Shown here: positions 23,878 through 29,680 of the stretch, one piece after another
How positions within the stretch are numbered: position 1 is the first letter of the stretch
Layout of the letters: every line of letters begins with the position of its first letter
NCBI GenBank assembly: GCA_041581135.1
Contig: JBFGCM010000043.1
Span: 1-29,680, forward strand
Length of the DNA: 29,680 bases
Direction: 5' to 3'
Source: JBFGCM01 sp041581135
Lineage (GTDB): Bacteria > Actinomycetota > Acidimicrobiia > Spongiisociales > UBA5794
Notes under the pieces: generated by a model
Databases searched by the model: none
Seen by the model: only the letters and a program-made list of their open reading frames with translations
Told to the model about the DNA's origin: nothing
Made by a program: the position numbers and the translations under genes

Positions 23878-25554
23878 CTACGCCTCCACCTTGGTGAACA
23901 GGTGCACCGCCTCGCCGAGCCGCGTGCCGGCCGGCACCTCGGCCCGGTGCCACGTGGGACCGTGGTCGGGCACCGTGAAGCCGAGCGTCTCGAGCGCTGC
24001 CCGAGACGTCGTCGGCAGCACCGGTGCCAGCGCGGTGGCGACGCCGCTGATGGCATCGAGGGCCACAGCGAGCGTCGTGCCCGTGCGGGCGAGGTCGGTC
24101 TTCGCAGTCTTCCAAGGCTCCCGGGCGCTCAGGTACACGTTGACGTCCTGGGCGGCGCCCATCGCGGTGGCGAGTGCCTGGCGCAACCGCACGCCACGGA
24201 AATGCTCCTCGGCCTGCGCCATGGCCGCGTCGACCGCGTTCAGCACGGCGGTGTCGTGGTCGTCGAGCTCGCCCGGCTCGGGCACGACACCGTCGAAGTA
24301 GCGATGCGTCATGGAGACGACACGGTTCACCAGGTTGCCCCAGGTCGCCACGAGCTCCTCGTTGATGCGGCGCACCATCTCGTCCTCGGTCAGGTCGACG
24401 TCCGCGGTCTCGGGCAAGCTGGCGGCCAGCGCGTACCTGATGGCATCGGGCTCGTATCGGTCGAGGGCGTCTCCGATGGTCAGGCCCACCCCACGGCTGG
24501 CCGACGCCTTGTCGCCCTTGAACGTGACGAATTGATTGGCCGGCACGTCGGTCGGCAACTCCAAACCGCCGTAGCCCATGAGCATCGCCGGCCAGATGAT
24601 GGTGTGGAAGGCGATGTTGTCCTTCCCGATGAAGTACACGTGCTCGGAGTCGGGATTCTCCCACCACTCCCGCCACGCCTCCGGTGCGTCGTGGATCTGT
24701 GCCCATTCTTTGGCCGCCGACAGATAACCGATCACCGCGTCGAACCAGACGTAGATCTTCTTGCCCGGACCCAGGTCGTCGACCGGGATGTCGACGCCCC
24801 AATCGATGTCACGGGTGATGGCACGGTCCTGCAGTCCCTCGTTGATCCAGCCGAGCGAGAAGTTCAACACGTGCTTGCGCCAGCCATTGCGCGACCCGAG
24901 CCACTCCCCCAGCCCGTCTTGGAAGTCCGACAGTCGGAAGAAGTAGTGCTCGGTGGGTCGCTGTACCGGGGTGGCTCCCGAGAGAGTGGAGCGCGGCTCG
25001 ATGAGGTCGATGGGGTCCAGCACTCGACCACAGTTCTCGCACTGGTCACCCCTGGCCTCGCCGTACCCACAATGCGGGCAGGTGCCGGCCACGTACCGGT
25101 CGGGGAGGAATCGCTCGGCCTCGGGGTCGTAGAACTGGTTCGAGGTGCGCCTGTCGATGTGCCCCTTCTCGAGCAGACGCAGGAACATGTCCTGGGTGAC
25201 GGCGTGGTGGTTCGGGGTGCCGGTGGATGTATAGAGGTCCCAGTCGAACCCGAGCGCGTCCCACTGGCTCACGAACTCCGAGTGGTACCTGTCGACGATG
25301 ACCTGCGGCGCCACCCCTTCCTGGTCGGCCCGGACGGTCACCGGAGTGCCGTGCACGTCGGAGCCCGACACCATGAGCACGTCGTCGCCTACGGCCCGAC
25401 GGAAGCGGGCGTAGATGTCGCCCGGCAGATAAGCGCCGGCCAGATGACCGAGGTGCCTGGACCCGGACGCGTAGGGCCAGGCCACGGCCACGAGGACCTT
25501 GACCGGTGCCGGGTCGGTAGGAGGAGAGGTCGCCAAGGCGGGCGATGGTACCAC
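23878..25554 (-). CDS. metG: Methionyl-tRNA synthetase, short form with zinc knuckle
   Basis: This enzyme of up to 558 residues charges tRNA-Met. The class I HIGH-type motif is HLGH (34-37), the zinc-binding cysteines are 159, 162, 172 and 175 (CPHCGYG and CENCG) in the connective domain, and KMSKS appears as KASAS (349-353). The helical anticodon domain fills the C-terminus, and there is no appended EMAP/Trbp111 tRNA-binding domain. Start uncertain: GTG 25554, or TTG 25536, which lies eight bases after a TACCAT box and would suit a leaderless mRNA; KVLVAVAWPYA follows soon after either. It heads the metG-tatD-ksgA-ispE run. Confidence 0.94.
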   Translation of the reverse strand: MVPSPALATSPPTDPAPVKVLVAVAWPYASGSRHLGHLAGAYLPGDIYARFRRAVGDDVLMVSGSDVHGTPVTVRADQEGVAPQVIVDRYHSEFVSQWDALGFDWDLYTSTGTPNHHAVTQDMFLRLLEKGHIDRRTSNQFYDPEAERFLPDRYVAGTCPHCGYGEARGDQCENCGRVLDPIDLIEPRSTLSGATPVQRPTEHYFFRLSDFQDGLGEWLGSRNGWRKHVLNFSLGWINEGLQDRAITRDIDWGVDIPVDDLGPGKKIYVWFDAVIGYLSAAKEWAQIHDAPEAWREWWENPDSEHVYFIGKDNIAFHTIIWPAMLMGYGGLELPTDVPANQFVTFKGDKASASRGVGLTIGDALDRYEPDAIRYALAASLPETADVDLTEDEMVRRINEELVATWGNLVNRVVSMTHRYFDGVVPEPGELDDHDTAVLNAVDAAMAQAEEHFRGVRLRQALATAMGAAQDVNVYLSAREPWKTAKTDLARTGTTLAVALDAISGVATALAPVLPTTSRAALETLGFTVPDHGPTWHRAEVPAGTRLGEAVHLFTKVEA

Positions 25555-25606
25555 CGGCCCCCCGGGGGCTAGCCCGCTCGCACTGGGGAAAATGACCAGC
25601 TCGATG

Positions 25607-25635
25607 TTTCCTGGGCGACCGCTTGTATGTATATG
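25607..25635 (+). promoter_or_regulatory. Possible promoter for the AbrB-type regulator
   Basis: TTTCCT (25607-25612), 17 bases, then TATATG (25630-25635) lies in an A/T-rich patch that stands out in the GC-rich metG / abrB divergent gap. Overlapping TATGTA is an alternative -10. The leader would be about 85 bases. Only the -10 looks good. No structure was recognised between here and the ATG at 25726. Confidence 0.35.
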
Positions 25636-25725
25636 CTGAATGACGGCAGGCGACCCCGCTCTGCCTCCGATGTGAATGGCCGATGGGGACTAGGCCAGAG
25701 GGAACCATCGACCAGAGAGGAATCC

Positions 25726-25965
25726 ATGGATACCGGGATGGTCCGGAAGATCGATGATCTCGGACGAATCGTGGTTCCAGCGGAGACACGACGGCTGTTC
25801 AACATTCGCGAAGGGGACGAGCTCGCGATAAGCGTGGAGAGCGGCGCAATTGTGATTCGGAAGCTGGAAGCCACATGCACGTTCTGCGGCTCGACGAAGG
25901 ATGTCGGTGCCTACAAGGGGAAAGGGGTGTGCACCAAGTGCCGGCGAGAGATCGGCGGCGACTGA
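25726..25965 (+). CDS. AbrB/SpoVT-type transition regulator with zinc ribbon
   Basis: This 79-residue protein has an N-terminal swapped-hairpin AbrB DNA-binding domain (MVRKIDDLGRIVVPAETRR, then IREGDELAISVESGAIVIRK, residues 5-46). A C-terminal zinc ribbon uses Cys51, Cys54, Cys69 and Cys72 (CTFCG and CTKC). This pairing is seen in Firmicutes and actinobacterial AbrB-like regulators, which bind DNA as dimers or tetramers and act globally. The ATG has GAGAGG five bases upstream; the longer frame from 25627 contains the promoter region and is rejected. Its stop lies one base from the rsmI stop, and a strong hairpin follows 22 bases later. Confidence 0.9.
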   Translation: MDTGMVRKIDDLGRIVVPAETRRLFNIREGDELAISVESGAIVIRKLEATCTFCGSTKDVGAYKGKGVCTKCRREIGGD

Positions 25966-25966
25966 A

Positions 25967-26797
25967 TCACTGGCCACTCCGTTGAGCAAGCGCCGCCTCA
26001 TAGAGGCGGCGCTTCTTCATGCCGGTGAGCTCGGCGACCCGGCGGACTGCCTCGCTCAGGGGAACGTCGGTCGCCACCTCCTCGGCCACGGCGCGGAGCG
26101 CAGCGTCGAGGTCCGGCGCCGCCGGCATGCCGCCTTCGATGACGAGCGTCACTTCGCCCTTCGCACCGGCGGCGAACTGCTCTGCGGCCCCCGCCAGCGT
26201 GCCGCGCCACACCTGCTCGTGGAGCTTCGTGAGCTCGCGCGCCACCACGACCTGCCGGTCATCACCCAGCACCTCGCGCAGGTCCTCGAGGTCGTCTGGA
26301 AGACGGTGAGGACTGGCGAACAGCACGACGGTGCGAACCTCGGCGGCGAGCTCTTCGAGCCGGCGCTCCCTGGCCGAGCCCTTGCGGGGCAGGAACCCTT
26401 CGAACGCGAACCGCTCACCCGGCAATCCAGAGACGGCGAGGGCTGACGTCACCGCCGACGGTCCCGGCACCACGCTGACGCCGGCTCCCACTTCGGCCGC
26501 GGCCCGAACCGCCGTGAGGCCGGGGTCCGACACCGCCGGCATGCCCGCATCGGTGATCAGCGCAACGTCCTCACCGGCCCGAAGCCGGTCGGCCAGCTCT
26601 GCGGACCGCTCCTCTTCGTTGCCGACGAAGTACGAGCGCAGCGGCGTGGAAACCCCCAGTGCGTCGAGCAGCACCCGGCTGCGGCGGGTGTCCTCCGCAT
26701 ACACGATGTCCGCCGACGCCAACGCCGCCTTGAGGCGTGGCGAAGCGTCTTCGAGGTTGCCGATCGGGGTGGCGCAGATGGTCAAGGTTCCAGGCAC
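25967..26797 (-). CDS. rsmI: 16S rRNA (cytidine1402-2'-O)-methyltransferase
   Basis: This 276-residue SAM-dependent methylase of the tetrapyrrole-methylase fold methylates C1402 in the ribosomal P site. Diagnostic segments: CATPIGNLEDASPR, VYAEDTRRSRVLLD, LITDAGMPAVSDPG, VVPGPSAVTSALAVSGLP, FEGFLPRKGSARERRL and VLFASPHRLPDDL. GTG 26797 is chosen because TLTICATPIGN follows at once; it overlaps the end of the DUF192 gene by 16 bases, so the two are probably one operon. Codons near its 3' end also encode a perfect hairpin that probably ends the opposing abrB transcript. rsmI near metG is the mycobacterial arrangement too. Confidence 0.95.
   Translation of the reverse strand: MPGTLTICATPIGNLEDASPRLKAALASADIVYAEDTRRSRVLLDALGVSTPLRSYFVGNEEERSAELADRLRAGEDVALITDAGMPAVSDPGLTAVRAAAEVGAGVSVVPGPSAVTSALAVSGLPGERFAFEGFLPRKGSARERRLEELAAEVRTVVLFASPHRLPDDLEDLREVLGDDRQVVVARELTKLHEQVWRGTLAGAAEQFAAGAKGEVTLVIEGGMPAAPDLDAALRAVAEEVATDVPLSEAVRRVAELTGMKKRRLYEAALAQRSGQ
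25988..26014 (+). terminator. Intrinsic-type terminator of the AbrB regulator gene, inside rsmI
   Basis: AAGCGCCGCCTC, a three-base ATA loop, and GAGGCGGCGCTT form a perfect 12-bp stem beginning 22 bases after the regulator stop. On the plus strand it is followed by CTTCTTC, a partial T tract. The same bases encode the KKRRLYEAAL stretch of RsmI on the other strand. Confidence 0.7.
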
Positions 26798-27114
26798 CCC
26801 GCCAGCATAGGAACGAGCCGAGCACCCGCCGGAGGGAGCGGAGTGCCCGCAGGAAGCTCCACGATCCACCGCGAACCCGCAATGCGCACGAAGCGGCCGG
26901 GACGCAACAGCCGACTGCCGACCAACCGTCCGGCCTCGTCGAGGCCGACGACCGCGAGGTCGCGCTCCATCCCCGCACCGTGCACCGCCGATCCCCGCAA
27001 CAGCAGCCCCGCCTCGGGGGGCAAGTGGCGGAGGCCCGAGAGGCGGGATCTGAAGCCACCGGCCACGTACAGTGACGGACTCGCCCAGGTGCCGGCCGAA
27101 TCCACCAGCCGCAC
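26782..27114 (-). CDS. DUF192-family protein, short form
   Basis: This protein of about 110 residues matches the shape of the DUF192 family: SPSLYVAGGFRSRLSGLRHLPP, LLLRGSAVHGAGMERDLAVV and GLDEAGRLVGSRLLRP, closing with WIVELPAG. Short actinobacterial members keep the VHT/GM...LD pattern seen here as VHGAGMERDL. Their function is unknown; related domains are sometimes exported, but no signal peptide is seen. The start is uncertain: GTG 27114 has no clear ribosome site, and ATG 27153 is in frame but would overlap the bL37 start on the other strand. It ends inside the first codons of rsmI, so co-translation is likely. Confidence 0.7.
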   Translation of the reverse strand: MRLVDSAGTWASPSLYVAGGFRSRLSGLRHLPPEAGLLLRGSAVHGAGMERDLAVVGLDEAGRLVGSRLLRPGRFVRIAGSRWIVELPAGTPLPPAGARLVPMLAGCLEP

Positions 27115-27138
27115 GGTTCGGCGGCATCGCGGTGGTGG

Positions 27139-27144
27139 TACCCT
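27139..27144 (+). promoter_or_regulatory. -10 box of the bL37-like gene, leaderless geometry
   Basis: TACCCT is followed by seven bases and the ATG at 27152, the spacing found for leaderless transcripts in actinobacteria. No Shine-Dalgarno lies at normal distance, which fits. A -35 was not clear. Confidence 0.45.
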
Positions 27145-27151
27145 GTCGCCC

Positions 27152-27235
27152 ATGGCAAAGGCAAAACGACGCAAGCTGCGCGCTCGCCGCAAGAAGGCCA
27201 ACCACGGGCGCAAGCCCAACGCCGGCCGCGGCTGA
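27152..27235 (+). CDS. Ribosomal protein bL37-like small basic protein
   Basis: This 27-residue protein reads MAKAKRRKLRARRKKANHG then RKPNAGRG: 13 of 27 residues are Lys or Arg. The KANHGRKPNA end matches the conserved tail (KANHGKRPN) of the short actinobacterial 50S protein bL37, which binds 23S rRNA in mycobacterial ribosomes; the match is recalled, not computed. A tiny size and basic composition fit. It runs opposite to DUF192 / rsmI, and its -10 overlaps the region before the DUF192 start. The 80-base gap after it (27236-27315) contains only a weak 5-bp stem. Small genes of this kind are often missed in annotation. Confidence 0.8.
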   Translation: MAKAKRRKLRARRKKANHGRKPNAGRG

Positions 27236-27315
27236 TCGCGACCGCGCTCTCCTGACACTCCGCTCACCGTAGGTGACGCGCGCCCGTCATTCCAGGGGGC
27301 CGTGTCGAGTCGCGC

Positions 27316-28731
27316 TCAGCCGTTGCCCACCTGCACTCGCAGCCGCTCTCCCACCACGGGATCCGTGGCGGCGATGACTACCAGCGCGTCGCCCGATCGG
27401 TCGACCCACACGTAGGGTCCGCCTTCGTCGAACAGGAATCCGTCTTCGAACTCGGCTCCCTGCCCGGCGCCCATCTCGGTGCGGGCCAGCTCGATGAAGG
27501 CCGCAGTCAGATCCTCGGTGTCCTGGCCGCTGTCGCCGAGGTACTCGTACACGAACGCCACGTCGCTGCCGTTGTCGAGGATCAGGTGGTCGTCGCCGCC
27601 CCAGCCCGCCCCCACCTGAGTGACCCGTCCCCGATCCAGCGCGTCGAGGAACAGCGTCTGAAGCGCCCACTGGCCGAACACACCCTCGTCGAACACCTCG
27701 TAACCGGCCACACTGATCTGCGGTAGGTCGACGGCACGAGCCGGCTCGCCTGCCTCGTAACGACTGGGATCGATCACGTGCTCGGTGGTGGACGGGGGCG
27801 CCGTGTAGGCACGGTCGACCGCCGCCACTCCGCCTCCGTCCACGAGACGTTCGACGAAGATCCGACCGGTCTCGTAGGGGAACAGCAGGTCGGCCACGAG
27901 AAACTCCGGACTGTCGTCGAGCGCCCCGGTGTCGACGGTGAGGGCCTCGAGCGCCACGTCGAGGCGCTCGCCAAGCGGCAAGCGTTGTATGTACACCAGC
28001 TGGAAGTAAGTGGCGTCCCCCTCGGCGAGTGCTCGTGCGGCCGAGGCCTCGTCGAAACGGTCCCCTTCGATGGCGGCGTCGAGGGTCTCGAACATGCCGA
28101 AGTGCTGGTCGGTCAAGGCATGAATCAGCTCGTGTACGGCGACGCTCTTGTCGTAGGCGGAGAGCGCTCCGTCGCTGGTGGCCTGTACGACGAGCTCACC
28201 GGTCTCCCCGTTGTAGAAGCCGGCGACCTGCTCCGTGTACAGGGCGAGTACCGAATCCAGCAGATCCTCGTCCGGTCCGAGCAGGCCGAACAGGCGGTAG
28301 AACCGCTGCTGGGTCTCGATCTCGTCAGCGTCGAGGTCCTCCTGAACGATCTCGGCGACACGAGCCGCCATGTCCTCGGCACTGAGGATGGTGACCTCGG
28401 GGTCGGCGATGAACTCGAGCCCGCGGACCTCTTCGGTGACGGCGATGAGGCTCTCGATCTCGCCTCGCAACGCGGACTCGACCTCCGGGTCGAGCGTGGT
28501 GGTGGTCTCCGCCGGATCCTCGTTCGATGGGTCGCCGTCGTCGGAGTCATCAGGGGCGTCCGGATCGTCAGGGACGTTGGTCGTCGGCGGCGATGGCACC
28601 GCGGTGGTCGTCGTCGCCGGCACCGGCGCCACCTCGGTGGTGGCCGGCGTCACCTCGTCGTTGCCGCTACAAGCGCCGGCCACGAGGGACAGGGCGAGCA
28701 GCACGACGGCGGTGAGACGGGAACGACTCAT
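27316..28731 (-). CDS. HExxH metalloprotease-like lipoprotein
   Basis: This 471-residue surface protein begins with a lipoprotein signal; the lipobox VAGAC puts the lipidated cysteine at residue 21. A low-complexity Thr/Pro/Asp-rich linker (about 27-82) follows. The main domain holds a zinc-protease signature VAVHELIHALTDQHF (His200, Glu201, His204). LAEGDATY with Glu238, 34 residues after His204, is a good third ligand, as in gluzincin-type enzymes. The C-terminal third is a beta-rich domain that was not recognised. It is probably anchored outside the membrane; substrate unknown. ATG 28731 is chosen for the signal peptide, with GGTGGG upstream. It faces away from the beta-helix gene, so the two share a promoter region. 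Confidence 0.82.
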   Translation of the reverse strand: MSRSRLTAVVLLALSLVAGACSGNDEVTPATTEVAPVPATTTTAVPSPPTTNVPDDPDAPDDSDDGDPSNEDPAETTTTLDPEVESALRGEIESLIAVTEEVRGLEFIADPEVTILSAEDMAARVAEIVQEDLDADEIETQQRFYRLFGLLGPDEDLLDSVLALYTEQVAGFYNGETGELVVQATSDGALSAYDKSVAVHELIHALTDQHFGMFETLDAAIEGDRFDEASAARALAEGDATYFQLVYIQRLPLGERLDVALEALTVDTGALDDSPEFLVADLLFPYETGRIFVERLVDGGGVAAVDRAYTAPPSTTEHVIDPSRYEAGEPARAVDLPQISVAGYEVFDEGVFGQWALQTLFLDALDRGRVTQVGAGWGGDDHLILDNGSDVAFVYEYLGDSGQDTEDLTAAFIELARTEMGAGQGAEFEDGFLFDEGGPYVWVDRSGDALVVIAATDPVVGERLRVQVGNG

Positions 28732-28740
28732 GAGCCCACC

Positions 28741-28746
28741 AGCGTA
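28741..28746 (-). promoter_or_regulatory. Possible -10 of the metalloprotease-like gene
   Basis: TACGCT on the minus strand ends nine bases before the ATG, so the transcript would have almost no leader. No clear -35 was seen. Tentative. Confidence 0.3.
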
Positions 28747-28795
28747 CCGGCCTTCGGAAACGACGACGCCGAAGAAGGCGGAGCCGCGAGTGCCC

Positions 28796-28824
28796 TTGAC
28801 GACTCGTGCCGTGGCGGGCATAGT
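28796..28824 (+). promoter_or_regulatory. Promoter of the beta-helix gene
   Basis: TTGACG (28796-28801), exactly 17 bases, then CATAGT (28819-28824): near-consensus vegetative boxes. A start near 28831 gives a leader of about 97 bases that contains two hairpins. Confidence 0.65.
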
Positions 28825-28837
28825 GGCGCCAGGAAAC

Positions 28838-28857
28838 TCTGTCGGAATACCGACAGA
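28838..28857 (+). repeat. 8-bp hairpin or operator near the start of the beta-helix leader
   Basis: TCTGTCGG, loop AATA, CCGACAGA: perfect 8-bp arms a few bases after the expected transcription start. It can be a 5'-end RNA hairpin or a dyad bound by a repressor. No known operator is recognised. Confidence 0.5.
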
Positions 28858-28883
28858 ACCACGGAAAGTGGGGAACAGGCCGA

Positions 28884-28904
28884 GGCGGTGCCGAAAGCGC
28901 CGCC
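28884..28904 (+). repeat. Second leader hairpin before the beta-helix gene
   Basis: GGCGGTGC, loop CGAAA, GCGCCGCC: an 8-bp stem with one G-T pair. A following CCC-ATTT-GGGG element (28903-28913) can form a competing helix that takes in the first G bases of the ribosome site GGGGAGG. No riboswitch class was recognised. Confidence 0.4.
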
Positions 28905-28927
28905 CATTTGGGGAGGAAACAGGGGAC

Positions 28928-29680
28928 ATGGGGGAATTACGGGCATTCCGCGTCCGCAGCCGTGCACTCACAGTGCTCATCGCCGTCTTCATGGTGTTCG
29001 CCGTCATGGCGCTTGCCGCACCACCGAAGGCCGACGCAGTCGGGGCACCGGTCACATGGCTCAGCGCAGACGACTTCACGTACGGCACGTACATCATCGA
29101 CAAGCCGGGCACCTACCGGCTCGCAGAGGACATCAGCTTCAATCCGAACTCGCCGGCGACGCTGACCGCCGCGGTGGAGAGTGGCTTGATTCCGGCCGAC
29201 ATCGCAGCCGCGCTGGAGCTGCCGACACCGGTTGACGCGTACAAGGCGGGGACGCCGCTGTTCACTCAGCTGCTGCCCGGGGGCACCACGGACTTCGCGC
29301 CCGGCGGCCCGCTGACCCCGCTGTACGACCCGGCCGCCTACGGCGTCGGGTTCTTCGCCGCGATTGCGATCAGCGCCGATGACGTGACACTGGATCTCAA
29401 CGGTCATACCATCGAGCAGAGTGCCGAGCATGCACTGCTGCAGCGCTTCTTCGCAGTGATCGAGGTGGCAGATCAGCCGTTCGTTCCGGGCCAGGGCCCG
29501 TCCGGGTTCGGCGACGAGATCGATCCGGCCGTGAACCTCACCATCAAGAACGGCACCATCGGTCGTAGCTCGCATCACGGCATCCACGGCAACGGCAACG
29601 AGAACGTCACGATCAGCAACGTCGACTTCGATGGGTACGAGGTCGCTGCGGTGGCCCTCAACGGGGTCGACGGCCTCGAG
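28928..29680 (+). CDS. Secreted right-handed parallel beta-helix protein, 5' part (cut by the right edge)
   Basis: The first 251 codons of a longer gene, still open at the window end. An N-terminal signal peptide has basic residues (RVRSR), a hydrophobic core at about 14-31 and a likely cut after ADA (37). The mature part begins with YGTYIIDKPGTYRLAEDISF, then VTLDLNGHTIEQ and, further on, NLTIKNGTIG, HHGIHGNGNENVTISNVDFDG and AVALNGVDG. The strand-turn repeats, Asn-rich turns and DLNGHTI segment are typical of pectate-lyase-like beta helices. Some members are glycan lyases or epimerases, others structural surface proteins; no catalytic residues can be named from this part. GGGGAGG lies about eleven bases and AGGGG two bases before the ATG. 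Confidence 0.8.
   Translation, partial: MGELRAFRVRSRALTVLIAVFMVFAVMALAAPPKADAVGAPVTWLSADDFTYGTYIIDKPGTYRLAEDISFNPNSPATLTAAVESGLIPADIAAALELPTPVDAYKAGTPLFTQLLPGGTTDFAPGGPLTPLYDPAAYGVGFFAAIAISADDVTLDLNGHTIEQSAEHALLQRFFAVIEVADQPFVPGQGPSGFGDEIDPAVNLTIKNGTIGRSSHHGIHGNGNENVTISNVDFDGYEVAAVALNGVDGLE

Noticed and set aside
23425..25572. Plus-strand open frame of 715 codons
   Set aside because: It lies opposite metG and tatD, both of which have full catalytic motifs; its product is biased in composition and matches no family. High GC keeps antisense frames open.
28831..28927. Known riboswitch (c-di-AMP, c-di-GMP or cobalamin type)
   Set aside because: The conserved core segments of these classes could not be matched by eye; only generic hairpins are seen.
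28732..29112. N-terminal extension of the metalloprotease-like gene
   Set aside because: It would cover the promoter and start of the divergent beta-helix gene, and it would bury the lipoprotein signal inside the protein.

Overview
The window is GC-rich, densely packed chromosomal DNA of an actinomycete. The best guess is a member of the Acidimicrobiia or a related uncultured actinobacterial lineage. Three things support this: the gene order, frequent GTG, TTG and apparently CTG starts with 4-base stop/start overlaps, and a 27-codon gene resembling actinobacterial ribosomal protein bL37. The class-level assignment is inference. No phage, insertion sequence, CRISPR array or rRNA was seen.

Layout. 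(1) 1-3262, plus strand: the 3' end of a YgeW-like carbamoyltransferase, a nitrilase-superfamily amidohydrolase (probable N-carbamoyl amine hydrolase), a small YkoF-type thiamine-binding-like protein, a YheO/DauR-type HTH protein and a two-TM potassium channel with an RCK domain. (2) 3269-9054, minus strand: mfd, a SurA/PrsA-like lipoprotein foldase and mazG. (3) 9280-10641, plus: a Tat-exported vanadium-haloperoxidase-like protein. (4) 10714-15950, minus: rplY, pth, glpK, pgsA, an NAD-dependent sugar epimerase-like protein and a nucleotidyltransferase. (5) 16070-18926, plus: an ECF sigma factor, an overlapping one-TM protein with two SH3 domains (candidate anti-sigma or sensor) and an alpha/beta hydrolase. 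(6) 18928-25554, minus: metG, tatD, ksgA, ispE, tRNA-Gln(TTG), glmU and prs. (7) 25726-25965, plus: an AbrB-type regulator with a zinc ribbon. (8) 25967-27114, minus: a DUF192 protein and rsmI. (9) 27152-27235, plus: the bL37-like gene. (10) 27316-28731, minus: a secreted HExxH metalloprotease-like lipoprotein. (11) 28928 to the right edge, plus: a secreted parallel beta-helix protein, cut by the window end.

Blocks 2, 4, 6 and 8 contain the set found together in mycobacteria (rsmI, metG, tatD, ksgA, ispE, pth, rplY, prs, glmU, mfd, mazG, mazG-adjacent lipoprotein), rearranged. rpfB, which sits between tatD and ksgA in mycobacteria, is absent, and the sigma/SH3/hydrolase module separates prs from rplY. 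The housekeeping genes cover translation (metG, tRNA-Gln, rplY, pth, bL37), rRNA methylation (ksgA, rsmI), envelope precursors (glmU, ispE, pgsA), nucleotide supply and clean-up (prs, mazG) and repair (mfd).

The most notable observations are: two housekeeping genes (pth, tatD) with no ATG, GTG or TTG before their conserved N-termini, one of which has a strong Shine-Dalgarno placed for a CTG; promoter-to-start geometry typical of leaderless mRNAs for mfd and bL37; the sigma/SH3 module; a promoter -10 inside a palindrome ahead of rplY; a structured leader before the beta-helix gene; and a 12-bp perfect hairpin inside the end of rsmI, placed to terminate the abrB transcript.
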